From Bradyrhizobium sp. Ec3.3 (GTDB lineage: Bacteria; Pseudomonadota; Alphaproteobacteria; Rhizobiales; Xanthobacteraceae), in the NCBI RefSeq assembly GCF_000472925.1, contig NZ_AXAS01000018.1, forward strand, positions 123,771-187,770: a stretch of DNA of 64,000 nt. The letters are read 5' to 3'. The notes beneath the pieces are model-generated. The model saw only the letters and a program-made list of their open reading frames with translations, did no database searches and had not been told where the DNA came from. Below are positions 18,471 through 29,766 of the stretch, one piece after another. The position numbers and the translations under genes were made by a program. Positions within the stretch are counted from its first letter, which is position 1, and the number at the start of each line of letters is the position of its first letter.

Positions 18471-19712
18471 TTACGATCGATAGTCGCCGTTGATCGCGAC
18501 ATATTCCTTGGTGAGGTCGCAGGTCAGCACGCGGTCGCGGCCCTTGCCGAGGCCGAGCGAGACCTTGATCGCGATCTCCGGCGCCTTCATTGCCTCCGAC
18601 ACCTGCGCTTCATCATAGGACGGGTCGCGCGCGCCGCTTTTCGCAACGCGGATACCGTTGAAGGAGATCGACAGCTTGTCGCGATCGGCGGGCTCGCCGG
18701 CCTTGCCGACCGCCATGACCACGCGGCCCCAATTGGCGTCCTCGCCGGCGATCGCCGTCTTCACCAGCGGCGAGTTCGCGATCGACATCGCGATCTTGCG
18801 CGCCGACGCCTTGGTCTTGGCGCCTTCCACGGTGATCTCGACCAGCTTGCGCGCGCCTTCGCCGTCGCGGGCGACCTGCTCGGCGAGGTTGGCCAGCACC
18901 TCGTTGAACGCCTTGATGAAGGCCTTCAGGCGCGGGTCGCTAGGGCGGCTGATTCTGGGCGCGCCGTGCTCGGCGGCAGCGCCGGTCGCGAAAGCCAGCA
19001 GCGTGTCCGAGGTCGAGGTGTCGCCGTCGATCGTCACCGCGTTAAAGGTGTCCTCGACGCCGCTCTTGAGCAGCGCCTGCAGCGCGGCGGGCGCGATCGG
19101 CGCGTCCGTGAAGATGAACGACAGCATGGTCGCCATATCGGGTGCGATCATGCCGGCGCCCTTGGCCATCCCGTTGATGGTGACCTTGGCCTTGCCGAGC
19201 TTCACGGTTCTGGTTGCGACCTTCGGGAAGGTGTCGGTGGTCATGATCGCCTTGGCGGCACCCAGCCAGTCGGCGGGCGCGGCGCTCTCGGCGAGGCGGG
19301 CGAGCACGCCGTCGAACTTGGTCGCATCCAGCGGTTCGCCGATGACGCCGGTCGAGGCCAGGAAAATCTCGCTTTCGCTACAGCCGACCGCCTTGGCCGC
19401 GATCTTGGCGGTCAGCGCCGTCGACGCCCGGCCGGTCTTGCCGGTGAAAGCATTGGCATTGCCGGAATTGACCACCAGCGCGCGCGCCTTGCCGCCTTTC
19501 AGCTTGGCGCGGCACCATTCCACCGGCGCGGACGGGCATTTCGACTTGGTGAAGACGCCGGCGACCGCGGTGCCCTTGTCCAGAAGCGCGAGCAGCACGT
19601 CGGTGCGGTTCTTGTAGCGGATGCCGGCCTCGGCCGTTGCCAACCTGACGCCCGCGATGACGGGCATGTCGGGAACATGTTTCGGGGCAAGCGGGGAGAC
19701 GGAGGAGGACAT
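18471..19712 (-). CDS. argJ: Bifunctional glutamate N-acetyltransferase / amino-acid acetyltransferase
   Basis: A 413-residue ArgJ precursor that transfers acetyl from N-acetylornithine to glutamate, recycling the acetyl group in arginine synthesis. The autoproteolysis site is visible as 'KGAGMIAPDMATMLSF', with the new N-terminal nucleophile Thr195 after Ala194. Processing gives alpha and beta chains. Length is normal. The gene is downstream of the parvulin gene (107-base gap with a hairpin) and upstream of mutT (8 bases), all leftward. Feedback by arginine or bifunctional acetyl-CoA use cannot be decided from sequence. Confidence 0.97.
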   Translation of the reverse strand: MSSSVSPLAPKHVPDMPVIAGVRLATAEAGIRYKNRTDVLLALLDKGTAVAGVFTKSKCPSAPVEWCRAKLKGGKARALVVNSGNANAFTGKTGRASTALTAKIAAKAVGCSESEIFLASTGVIGEPLDATKFDGVLARLAESAAPADWLGAAKAIMTTDTFPKVATRTVKLGKAKVTINGMAKGAGMIAPDMATMLSFIFTDAPIAPAALQALLKSGVEDTFNAVTIDGDTSTSDTLLAFATGAAAEHGAPRISRPSDPRLKAFIKAFNEVLANLAEQVARDGEGARKLVEITVEGAKTKASARKIAMSIANSPLVKTAIAGEDANWGRVVMAVGKAGEPADRDKLSISFNGIRVAKSGARDPSYDEAQVSEAMKAPEIAIKVSLGLGKGRDRVLTCDLTKEYVAINGDYRS

Positions 19713-19750
19713 CGCGGGGGCGCCTTTTGGGAAGCAAATCCAGATAAGCA

Positions 19751-19775
19751 GATGCCCGGCACGAGGCCGGGCATC
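19751..19775. terminator. Hairpin between the parvulin gene and argJ
   Basis: A perfect 10-base stem GATGCCCGGC / GCCGGGCATC with a five-base loop lies in the 107-base gap. There is no T-run on the minus strand, so it is more likely a partial terminator or an RNA stability element than a full Rho-independent terminator. Confidence 0.45.
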
Positions 19776-19820
19776 ACGATGCTTAGATACTATTGGCGTC
19801 AGCGAAGTGACAGCGAATTC

Positions 19821-20744
19821 TTACTTCTTCGCTGGCGGCGCCATCTTGTTGTCGGCCGGCTTGTCAGCCGGCTTCGCCGCGTCGGCCGGCTTGGCCGCGT
19901 CGGCAGCCGGCTGGTCGAGCCGCTCGACCTTGGCTTCAGTGCGCAGCTTCGCGACATAGTCGGCCTGGGCCTTGCGGGTGACGTAGTTCTCGATCTGGGC
20001 CTTGACCTGGTCGAAATCCGGCGCCTTGCGGCTGCGCTTTTCCTCGACCTTGATGATGTGCCAGCCGAACTGCGACTTCACGGGGTCGGAGATCTTGCCC
20101 GGCTCCAGCGCGAAGGCGACCGCCGAGAATTCCGGCACCATCTGCTCCTTGGTGAAGAAGCCGAGGTCGCCGCCGTCGGCGGAGCCCGGATCCTTGGACT
20201 TCTTCTTGGCGAGCTCGGCGAAATCGGCGCCCTTGTCGAGCTCGGCCTTCACGGCCTTGGCCTCGTCCTCGGTCTCGACCAGGATGTGGCGGGCGCGCAC
20301 CTCCTGCTCGCCGGTGATCTGCTTGGAGGCCTCCTCATAGACCTTCTTCATGGCGTCGGGGGTGGTCGCCGACTTGCCTTCCTGGGCGAGCAGGCTGTCC
20401 ATCAGAAGCCGGTTGCGGGCGAACGCCAGGCGCTTCTTGAACTCCTCATTGTCGGCGATCTTCTTGTCCTCGGCGGCCTTGGCGACGATCTTCATGTCGA
20501 TCAGGAAGGCCAGCACGTTCTCGTCCTTGGTCGCCGGGTCCATCTGCGCCAGCGAGGGGCCCAGTTCCTCCTCGGCGAGCGCGACGTCGCTCTTCTTGAT
20601 CTCCACGCCATTGACCTTGGCCAGGACCGGGTCGTCGGCAGCCCGGCCGGGACCCGCGATCAGCGCCAGCGCAAGGCAGCCCGCAAGGGCGGTGGCAAGG
20701 CCGAAGCGCAGGCCGGTTTTCGTTACCGGGAACGAGGTGGTCAT
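19821..20744 (-). CDS. Parvulin-type peptidyl-prolyl cis-trans isomerase, exported
   Basis: A 307-residue periplasmic foldase of the PpiC/SurA/PrsA type. A signal peptide covers about residues 1-35 (hydrophobic 'ATALAGCLALALIAGPGRA', cut near ARA-AD). A SurA-N-like chaperone region follows, then one parvulin domain (about 130-235) with 'VRARHILVETEDEAKAV' and 'FGWHIIKVEEKR'. The tail is a low-complexity Ala/Lys/Pro/Asp repeat (AAKPADAAKPADKPAD) that may be flexible and cell-wall proximal. It probably helps fold outer-membrane proteins. It is divergent from secA, a sensible functional neighbour, with a 342-base control region between them. Confidence 0.9.
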   Translation of the reverse strand: MTTSFPVTKTGLRFGLATALAGCLALALIAGPGRAADDPVLAKVNGVEIKKSDVALAEEELGPSLAQMDPATKDENVLAFLIDMKIVAKAAEDKKIADNEEFKKRLAFARNRLLMDSLLAQEGKSATTPDAMKKVYEEASKQITGEQEVRARHILVETEDEAKAVKAELDKGADFAELAKKKSKDPGSADGGDLGFFTKEQMVPEFSAVAFALEPGKISDPVKSQFGWHIIKVEEKRSRKAPDFDQVKAQIENYVTRKAQADYVAKLRTEAKVERLDQPAADAAKPADAAKPADKPADNKMAPPAKK

Positions 20745-21086
20745 GGAAAATCCTTATCCTGAAGGGGGTATTTGGGCGGGGCGGACACTCGCCCAATCGG
20801 GGTGCCTTGGCAACGCGAAAAACCTGTCAAAATGATGAATTACCGGAAAGCCGGCCGCCGTTGACAAGGCTCAGACCGGGCCATATCTCTGGCCGGTCGC
20901 GTCCATGGCGATAGCGTTTATTTTGCTGCGTTTTTGGCCGTTGAACCCAGATTTGCTCAATTCCCACCCATATGGCGGATGACCCCGGAACGGGGTCTTG
21001 GCCGCGAGGCGTCACGGTGAGTTGATAGGCAAGTTGGTGACAACCTCTTGGCTGCAACGCGGTATTCGCGAACACAGGAATTTGGC
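20745..21086. promoter_or_regulatory. Divergent control region of the parvulin gene and secA
   Basis: A 342-base gap. A promoter-like pair on the plus strand is TTGACA at 20861-20866 and TATCTC at 20884-20889, spaced 17 bases, which would give secA a leader of about 190 bases. The minus-strand promoter of the parvulin gene is not clear. No hairpin resembling the SecM-type arrest system or a leader peptide was recognised in the leader, and no repeat element is present. Confidence 0.4.
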
Positions 21087-23927
<2,841 letters not shown>

Positions 23928-23984
23928 GGACTGAGGTGCGCCGCGTGACCTCTGAGACGCGACGCTCTCGCCTCACTCTCCACT

Positions 23985-24088
23985 GTCGTCGCCCGGCTTG
24001 ACCGGGCGACCCAGTACGCCGCGGCTCCTCCGCTCAACCACAACCGTCTCTGGGATACTGGATCGCCCACTTTCGCGGGCGATGACGA
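23985..24088. repeat. Palindromic intergenic repeat, family D
   Basis: About 104 bases with arms TCGTCGCCCGGCTTGACCGGGCGACCCAGTA and TACTGGATCGCCCACTTTCGCGGGCGATGACGA and an interior 'CGCCGCGGCTCCTCCG...ACAACCGTCTCTGG'. Copies at 32344-32443 (same direction) and 61432-61538 (opposite direction) share the interior. It lies between convergent secA and a MarR gene; the rest of that 221-base gap shows nothing else. Confidence 0.88.
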
Positions 24089-24148
24089 TCGCGTGTGTGG
24101 TGCGCAGCTTGGTCCACATCATCAAGCCACGACATCTGCACGAACCGC

Positions 24149-24592
24149 TCAATTCGAGCTATCGATCAGACTCTCCAGCAGCCGCTTCAATTCGCTCGTC
24201 GACTTGTCGCCGTAGCTCTCGACGATGTGCTCCTCCTGGTCGACCGCGAGCGAGTTGAGCTTCTTGCACAGCACCTTGCCGCGGTCGGAGATGAACATCA
24301 GGACCTTGCGGCGGTCGTTCGGGTCCTGCACGCGATAGACCAGCGCGTCGGAGACCATGCGGTCGATCATCTTGGTCAACGTCGGATGGTTGAGCAGCAC
24401 GGCATCCGCGAGTTCGCCCATCGAATGACCGTCGCCGTCGGACAGGACTTTGAGGATGCGCCACTGCTCGACCGGTACGCCCTCCTTGCTCAATCGCAGC
24501 TCAAGCTGGCGGTTGATCTCCCGGTTGGCTTGCGCCAGCAGGTAGGCGAGGTGCTCGGTGATGGGGGAGTTCTCTTTCGGCGGTTTGGCCAC
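24149..24592 (-). CDS. MarR family transcriptional regulator (probable regulator of the amide locus)
   Basis: A 147-residue MarR-type winged helix. Recognition region 'HSMGELADAVLLNHPTLTKMIDRM' (about 66-90) is followed by the wing 'VYRVQDPNDRRKVLMFISDRGKVLC', with the canonical D-x-x-D-R-R. It is full length with an N-terminal dimerisation helix. It is transcribed away from the amide-utilisation genes, with a 179-base AT-rich region between them that contains a 12-base palindrome, so it is the natural candidate regulator. Ligand is unknown. Confidence 0.9.
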   Translation of the reverse strand: MAKPPKENSPITEHLAYLLAQANREINRQLELRLSKEGVPVEQWRILKVLSDGDGHSMGELADAVLLNHPTLTKMIDRMVSDALVYRVQDPNDRRKVLMFISDRGKVLCKKLNSLAVDQEEHIVESYGDKSTSELKRLLESLIDSSN

Positions 24593-24771
24593 GGCTTAAG
24601 ACTTCGTATTGGTGCAAATGAGTGAATGTCTTGCAATTGCTGCTGCATCTATATGCACTTCAATTCTTGAATATTCAATATTTTCAAAATAGGATGATTG
24701 CCCAACAAAAGGGCGGATGCCGAGGTCGCCCGCTGAATGTGCTTTAGGTCTGGTACCGGACAGGAGTTGGT
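24593..24771. promoter_or_regulatory. Divergent promoter region with MarR-type palindrome
   Basis: An AT-rich gap between the MarR gene and the amide locus. It holds a perfect palindrome TTGAATATTCAA (24667-24678), TGCAT-CTAT-ATGCA a little upstream, and TTCAAAATA at 24683-24691. The last string recurs at 25991-25999 in the gap before the amidase gene. Size and symmetry fit MarR operators. AGGAG at 24762-24766 is the ribosome-binding site that fixes the GTG start at 24772. Confidence 0.5.
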
Positions 24772-25959
24772 GTGGGCTCGACGGTCAACTTCCCGGCTTC
24801 CGGCGGGCCCGCCTTTCCGCCGTCCCTGCTGTTGAGGAATCTGTCGTCGCCGGCGATCGATTGGGCATTGTCGCCGAGCGATCACTCGTTCTTCCGCCGG
24901 CGCGGCGCCAGCAGCAAGCTTCGCATCGGCGGCTTCATCTGCTGCAGCGGCTCGCCCGGGGTCTGGGGTCCGTGCGCCACCAGCAGCGCGCAGCTCGCCG
25001 TCGCCGAGATCAACAAGCGCGGCGGCATTCTCGGACGCGAGATCGAGCTGTCGATCTACGACGCCGGCGGGCCGCTCGACGAGATCCTCGATCGTGCCGA
25101 GCAGGCGATCGCCTTCGACGAGGTCGATCTCATCGTAGGCCTGCACACCAGCGCGGTCCGCGTCGCCTTGCGCAAGGTCACCACGCGCCACCGCATCCCC
25201 TACATCTACACGCCGGTCTATGAGGGCGGCGAACAGACGCCGGGCGTCATGGCGATCGGCGAGACGCCGCGCTGGCAGAGCCGGCCGTCGATCCACTGGC
25301 TCGCCGACGTCAAGAAGGCCGCGCACTGGTACCTGATCGGCAGCGACTATGTCTGGCCCTGGCAGTCGCATCGCGCGGTGAAGCGCTACATCAAGGAGAC
25401 CGGCGGCCACGTCGTGGGCGAGGAGTTCGTGCCGCTCGGCGAGGACAATCACGAGCCGCACCTGGCGCGGATCCGCGCCGCCAAGCCCGATGTCGTGCTG
25501 ATCTCGCTGATCGGCACCGACAGCATCACCTTCAATCGCGCCTTCGGCGAATGCGGCCTCGGCGCGACCACGCTGCGGTTTGCCGGTGCGATGGACGAGA
25601 CCGTGCTGCTCGGCATCGGCGCCGACAACTCCGAGAACCTGTTCTGCGCCTCCGGCTATTTCCCCGCCGTCGGCTCGCGCGCCAATGACGATTTCCAGAG
25701 CCGCTACAGCGCGATGTTCGGTCCGAACGCCCCGCCGATCGGCTCGCTCGGGCAATCCAGCTATGAGGGGCTGCGCTTCCTCGAAGCGGTTGCGGCCAAG
25801 GCCGGCACACTGGCGATGGGGCCGATGCTCGCGGCGGCGCGCAGCGTCGTCTACAGCGGCGCGCGCGGCCCCGTCACGGTGCGCAACGGCCACGCGAAAA
25901 TGCCGATGTATCTCGCCGAGGCCGATGGTCTCGACTTCAAGCTGATCAAGCCGATCTGA
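24772..25959 (+). CDS. AmiC-like amide-binding protein without signal peptide
   Basis: A 395-residue type I periplasmic-binding-fold protein. Landmarks shared with Pseudomonas AmiC are 'QLAVAEINKRGGILGREIEL', 'PYIYTPVYEGG', 'WYLIGSDYVWPWQSHRAVKR' and 'VVGEEFVPLG'. AmiC is a cytosolic amide sensor that holds the antiterminator AmiR. Here no signal peptide or lipobox is seen: the N-terminus is a 35-residue Pro/Ser segment then a charged 'HSFFRRRGASSKLRIGG'. A cytosolic sensor role is therefore inferred. No amiR-like gene is beside it. GTG start at 24772 is supported by AGGAG five bases upstream. It heads the amidase/transporter operon. A transporter-binding role remains possible. Confidence 0.75.
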   Translation: MGSTVNFPASGGPAFPPSLLLRNLSSPAIDWALSPSDHSFFRRRGASSKLRIGGFICCSGSPGVWGPCATSSAQLAVAEINKRGGILGREIELSIYDAGGPLDEILDRAEQAIAFDEVDLIVGLHTSAVRVALRKVTTRHRIPYIYTPVYEGGEQTPGVMAIGETPRWQSRPSIHWLADVKKAAHWYLIGSDYVWPWQSHRAVKRYIKETGGHVVGEEFVPLGEDNHEPHLARIRAAKPDVVLISLIGTDSITFNRAFGECGLGATTLRFAGAMDETVLLGIGADNSENLFCASGYFPAVGSRANDDFQSRYSAMFGPNAPPIGSLGQSSYEGLRFLEAVAAKAGTLAMGPMLAAARSVVYSGARGPVTVRNGHAKMPMYLAEADGLDFKLIKPI

Positions 25960-26130
25960 CACCGGCGCGGATATCCGCAAAGCGCGCCTCTTCAAAATAA
26001 TACTTGAAAAGGAAAATATTTCCGTTTTGAATGTTGCGACAAGGCCGGTGGGTCTGCGCTCGCAAAGCGGACCGCGGCCGCACGCCCCAGAGACCGTCCA
26101 GGGATCGTTCAAAGCTTTGAGGAGAGCGTC
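25960..26130 (+). promoter_or_regulatory. Probable promoter/operator region upstream of the amidase
   Basis: A 171-base gap, AT-rich between 25985 and 26035, between the AmiC-like gene and the amidase. It contains TTCAAAATA (25991-25999), TTCAA-N8-TTGAA (25991-26008) and GGAAA-ATA-TTTCC (26011-26023). The shared TTCAAAATA string with the region before the AmiC-like gene suggests a common regulator, or an RNA antitermination leader. GAGGAGAG at 26119-26126 is the ribosome-binding site for the GTG start of the amidase. Confidence 0.45.
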
Positions 26131-27645
26131 GTGTCAGTTGTCCTTCCCACCCCAACCCAGCTCCGCAGCGTCGCCCAGCAGTGCGGCCTTGCGCTGACCG
26201 ATGAAGACGTCGCCTCGTTTCGCGGCCTGATGCAGGGCTCGATCGAGGCCTACAATCTCGTCGCGGCGATGCCCGACGAACTGCCGCCGGTGAAATATCC
26301 GCGGACGCCGGGCTACCGGCCCTCGCCGGACGAAAACCCGCGCAACGCCTGGTATCGCAAGTCGACCGTGAAGGGCGCCCCCAGCGGCAAGCTCAAGGGC
26401 AAGACGGTTGCGCTGAAGGACAACATCATGCTCGCTGGCGTTCCCATGATGAACGGCTCGGCGACGCTGGAGGGCTATGTGCCCGATTTCGACGCCACCA
26501 TCGTCACGCGCATGCTGGACGCCGGCGCCGAGATCGCCGGCAAGGTGCACTGCGAATCCTTCTGCATGTCCGGCGGCAGCCATACCGGCGCGGTCGGTCC
26601 GGTGCACAATCCGCACAAGATGGGCTATTCGGCCGGCGGCTCGTCCTCCGGAAGCGGCGTCGTCGTCGCGCTCGGCGAGGTCGACATGGCGATCGGCGGC
26701 GACCAGGGCGGCTCGATCCGCATGCCGTCCTCGTTCTGCGGCATCTACGGCATGAAGCCGACCTGGGGCCTCGTGCCCTACACCGGCATCATGCCGATCG
26801 AGATTTTTGTCGATCACACCGGCCCGATGACGGCGACGGTCGCCGACAATGCGCTGCTGCTCGAGGTGATCGCCGGCGACGACGGCTACGATCCCCGCAT
26901 CAAGTCACCCAAGGTCGACGAGTACACCAAGGCGCTGGGGGCCGGCATCAAGGGCATGAAGATCGGCATCCTCAAGGAGGGTTTTGAGCTGCCGACCGCA
27001 GAAGCAGCCGTCAATGAGAGCGTGCGCGAGGCGGCGAAGCGCTTCAGGGATCTCGGCGCTACCGTCGAGACCGTGTCGATACCGATGCATCTCGCAGGTC
27101 CCGCGATCTGGACGCCGATCGGCACCGAGGGCATGACCCAGACCATGATGTATGGCGACGGCTACGGCCTCAGCCGCGGCGATCTCTATTCGACCTCGCT
27201 GATGGATTTCCACCGCGGCTGGCGCCGGCAGGCCGATTCCCTCTCCGAGACGACCAAGCTGTTCCTTCTGCTCGGCACCTACATCAACAACACCTTCGGC
27301 CCCCGCTATTACGGCAAGGCGCTCAACATCTCCCGCCGCCTGACGGCGGCCTATGACAAGGCGTTCGGCGATTACGACCTCCTGCTGCTGCCGACGACGC
27401 CGATGAAGGCGACGCCGTTGCCGCCGGCCAATGCCTGCCGCGAGGACTATGTCGCTCGCGCGCTGGAGATGATCGCCAACACCGCGCCATTCGACATCAC
27501 CCATCACCCCGCAATGTCATTGCCGTGCGGCATGGTCGACGGCCTGCCGGTCGGGCTGATGCTGGTCGGCCGCCACTTCGAGGAATCGACGATCTACCGC
27601 GCCGCGCATGCCTTCGAGCAGATCGGCGACTGGAAGAAGATGTGA
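26131..27645 (+). CDS. Amidase (amidase signature family)
   Basis: A 504-residue cytosolic amide hydrolase releasing ammonia and a carboxylic acid. The Ser-cisSer-Lys triad is exactly spaced: Lys96 in 'VALKDNIM', Ser171 in 'GGSSSGSG' and nucleophile Ser195 in 'GGDQGGSIRMPS'. The N-terminal 100 residues and 'LAGVPMMNGSATLEG' resemble the enantioselective amidases associated with nitrile metabolism in Rhodococcus and Pseudomonas. No nitrile hydratase gene is nearby. It starts at a GTG with GAGGAGAG upstream. It is followed 36 bases later by the permease genes, so uptake and hydrolysis appear co-transcribed. Confidence 0.93.
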   Translation: MSVVLPTPTQLRSVAQQCGLALTDEDVASFRGLMQGSIEAYNLVAAMPDELPPVKYPRTPGYRPSPDENPRNAWYRKSTVKGAPSGKLKGKTVALKDNIMLAGVPMMNGSATLEGYVPDFDATIVTRMLDAGAEIAGKVHCESFCMSGGSHTGAVGPVHNPHKMGYSAGGSSSGSGVVVALGEVDMAIGGDQGGSIRMPSSFCGIYGMKPTWGLVPYTGIMPIEIFVDHTGPMTATVADNALLLEVIAGDDGYDPRIKSPKVDEYTKALGAGIKGMKIGILKEGFELPTAEAAVNESVREAAKRFRDLGATVETVSIPMHLAGPAIWTPIGTEGMTQTMMYGDGYGLSRGDLYSTSLMDFHRGWRRQADSLSETTKLFLLLGTYINNTFGPRYYGKALNISRRLTAAYDKAFGDYDLLLLPTTPMKATPLPPANACREDYVARALEMIANTAPFDITHHPAMSLPCGMVDGLPVGLMLVGRHFEESTIYRAAHAFEQIGDWKKM

Positions 27646-27681
27646 GGCGAGACGTGATGCCGGCTGGGTGGATCGCAACGT

Positions 27682-28539
27682 ATGGCTAACGCATTCGTCG
27701 CGGCGTTCGAAATCCTGAGCTTTGGCGCGATCATCGTCCTGATCGTGCTGGGGCTCGGGATCATCGCCAGCATGATGGGCATCTTCAACTTCGCGCAAGG
27801 AGAGTTCGTCCTGCTCGGGGCCTACATCACCTATCTCGCCTATAGCCACGGCCTGCCGATCTGGGCCGGCATGGTCGCCGCGCCCTTCCTGGTCGGGGCG
27901 CTCGGCTTCGCGCTGGAGGGGCTGATCATCCGCCGCTTCTACGCTGCGCCGATCGTCGCCATGCTCGGCACCTATGCGCTCGGCCTGATCATCCGCGAGT
28001 CCGTGCGCGGGCTGATCGGCGGCTTCTATCTGACCGTGCCCGAGCCGATCGGCGGCTCGATCGACATCGGCACCATGCACATCTCGACCTGGCGCTTCAT
28101 CATCATCGTGATCACGCTCCTGGTGATGGGCGCCTGCTATCTCCTGCTCTCGCGCACCAGCTTTGGCCTACGCGTGCGCGCCACGCTGGAGAACCCGGCT
28201 CTGGCGCGCGCCTCCGGCATTTCGACGCCGCTGATCTACGGCGTCACTTTTGCCTTCGGTGCGGCGCTCGCAGGGCTTGCCGGCGCGCTGATCGTGCCGG
28301 TCTTCAGCCTGTTTGCCGATCTCGGCATCCGCTTCCTGATTCAAGGGTTTGTCGCCGTCATGGTCGGCGGCGTCGGATCGTTCATCGGACCGGTCGCGGG
28401 CGCCGGCGTCATTGGCACGCTCAGCGCCGCGCTGCCATGGGTCATGGCGCCCGTCATCGCCGACGTCCTCGTCTTCGTTCTTGCAATTGCCTTCATCAAA
28501 TTCCGGCCGCAAGGCCTCATCGCTGGAAAAGGGGTTTAG
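27682..28539 (+). CDS. LIV/amide-type ABC permease (LivH-like)
   Basis: A 285-residue inner-membrane permease with about eight hydrophobic segments. Family motifs 'MGIFNFAQGEFVLLGAYI' and 'VAVMVGGVGSFIGPVAGAG' are present. It forms the transmembrane pore with the LivM-type protein encoded downstream. It is the first transporter gene after the amidase and lies four bases upstream of the binding-protein gene. Similarity to UrtB/AmiS-type systems and its company suggest short-chain amides or urea as ligand; this is inference. Confidence 0.9.
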   Translation: MANAFVAAFEILSFGAIIVLIVLGLGIIASMMGIFNFAQGEFVLLGAYITYLAYSHGLPIWAGMVAAPFLVGALGFALEGLIIRRFYAAPIVAMLGTYALGLIIRESVRGLIGGFYLTVPEPIGGSIDIGTMHISTWRFIIIVITLLVMGACYLLLSRTSFGLRVRATLENPALARASGISTPLIYGVTFAFGAALAGLAGALIVPVFSLFADLGIRFLIQGFVAVMVGGVGSFIGPVAGAGVIGTLSAALPWVMAPVIADVLVFVLAIAFIKFRPQGLIAGKGV

Positions 28540-28542
28540 TCC

Positions 28543-29760
28543 ATGTTCGATCGCGTCAATCTCACCCGCCGCCGCTTCCTCTCCAATTTCGCCTTTGCTT
28601 CCGGCGCGATCGCGACCGGCGCCGCCAGCTGGGTGATTCGTCCCGACTGGGCGAACGCGGCGGAGGGCCCGATCAAGGTCGGGATTGCGACCGACCTCAC
28701 CGGCCCGATCGCCTATGCCGGCAACGCCGACGCCAACGTCGCCAAGATGGTGATCAAGGAGATCAATAACACCGGCGGCCTGCTGGGCCGGCCGCTCGAG
28801 CTCTACATCGAAGATACCGCCTCGAACGAATCCGTGGCCGTCGGCAACGTGCGCAAGCTGATCCAGCGCGACAAGGTCGACATGGTGCTGGGCGGCATCA
28901 CCTCGTCGATGCGCAACGCGATCAAGGATCCGATCGTGGCGCGCGGCAAGACGCTCTACATCTATCCGCAGCTCTACGAGGGCAAGGAGTGCACGCCGTT
29001 CCTGTTCTGCACCGGGCCGACGCCGGCGCAGCAATGCGACGAGTTCATCCCCTGGCTGATCAAGAACGGCGGCAAGAAGTTCGCGCTGCCGAGCGCCAAC
29101 TATGTCTGGCCGCACACGCTGAACGTCTATGCCCGCAAGGTGATCGAATCCAATGGCGGCGAGGTGGTGTTCGAGGAATACTACCCGCTCGACCAGATCG
29201 ACTTCTCGGCAACCGTCAACCGCATCATCTCCAACAAGGTCGACGTCGTCTTCAACACCGTGATCCCGCCCGGCGTCGGACCGTTCTTTAAGCAGCTCTA
29301 TGAAGCGGGCTTCCTCAAGAATGGCGGACGGCTCGCTTGCGTCTACTACGACGAGAACACGCTCAACATCAACCAGGCGAACGAGATCGAGGGCCTCGCA
29401 AGCTGCCTCGACTATTTCAAGGTGCTGACCAAGGAGGACCCGGTCAACGCCAGGATCCAGGCCGCCTATGAGAAGGATTTCCCCGGCAACTTCCTGTTCG
29501 CCGCCGGCAGTGCCGCGACCGGCACCTACCGCGGCTTGAAGTTGTGGGAGGCCGCGGTCAAGGAGGCCGGCAAGATCGATCGCGAGTCGGTTGCCGCCGC
29601 ACTCGATCACGCCAAGATCGCGGAAGGTCCGGGCGGGCCGGCCGAAATGGTGCCGGGCAAACGCCACTGCAAGATGAAGATGTACACGGCGGTGGCCAAG
29701 GGCGGCAATTACGAGATCGTCGGCCGCAGCGACGGGCTCGTCGATCCCAAAGAGTGCTGA
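28543..29760 (+). CDS. ABC transporter substrate-binding protein with Tat signal (amide/urea type)
   Basis: A 405-residue periplasmic binding protein. The N-terminus has a twin-arginine motif TRRRFLSNFAF at residues 6-16, then a hydrophobic stretch. The fold markers 'KVGIATDLTGPIAYAGNADANV', 'LYIYPQLYEGKECTPF' and 'VVFEEYYPLDQIDFSATVNRI' are similar to those of the AmiC-like protein two genes upstream, so the two bind related ligands, one exported and one not. It sits between the two permease genes, as in urea/short-chain amide transporters. Length is complete. Confidence 0.9.
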   Translation: MFDRVNLTRRRFLSNFAFASGAIATGAASWVIRPDWANAAEGPIKVGIATDLTGPIAYAGNADANVAKMVIKEINNTGGLLGRPLELYIEDTASNESVAVGNVRKLIQRDKVDMVLGGITSSMRNAIKDPIVARGKTLYIYPQLYEGKECTPFLFCTGPTPAQQCDEFIPWLIKNGGKKFALPSANYVWPHTLNVYARKVIESNGGEVVFEEYYPLDQIDFSATVNRIISNKVDVVFNTVIPPGVGPFFKQLYEAGFLKNGGRLACVYYDENTLNINQANEIEGLASCLDYFKVLTKEDPVNARIQAAYEKDFPGNFLFAAGSAATGTYRGLKLWEAAVKEAGKIDRESVAAALDHAKIAEGPGGPAEMVPGKRHCKMKMYTAVAKGGNYEIVGRSDGLVDPKEC

Positions 29761-29766
29761 GACCGA

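Noticed and set aside
20745..21086. SecM-like arrest peptide upstream of secA
   Set aside because: No small open frame with a signal-like sequence and arrest motif was found in the leader.
24649..26112. A 487-codon open frame on the minus strand opposite the AmiC-like gene
   Set aside because: Composition typical of antisense to high-GC coding DNA, no recognised domain; the plus strand holds a clear binding-protein gene with a good ribosome-binding site.
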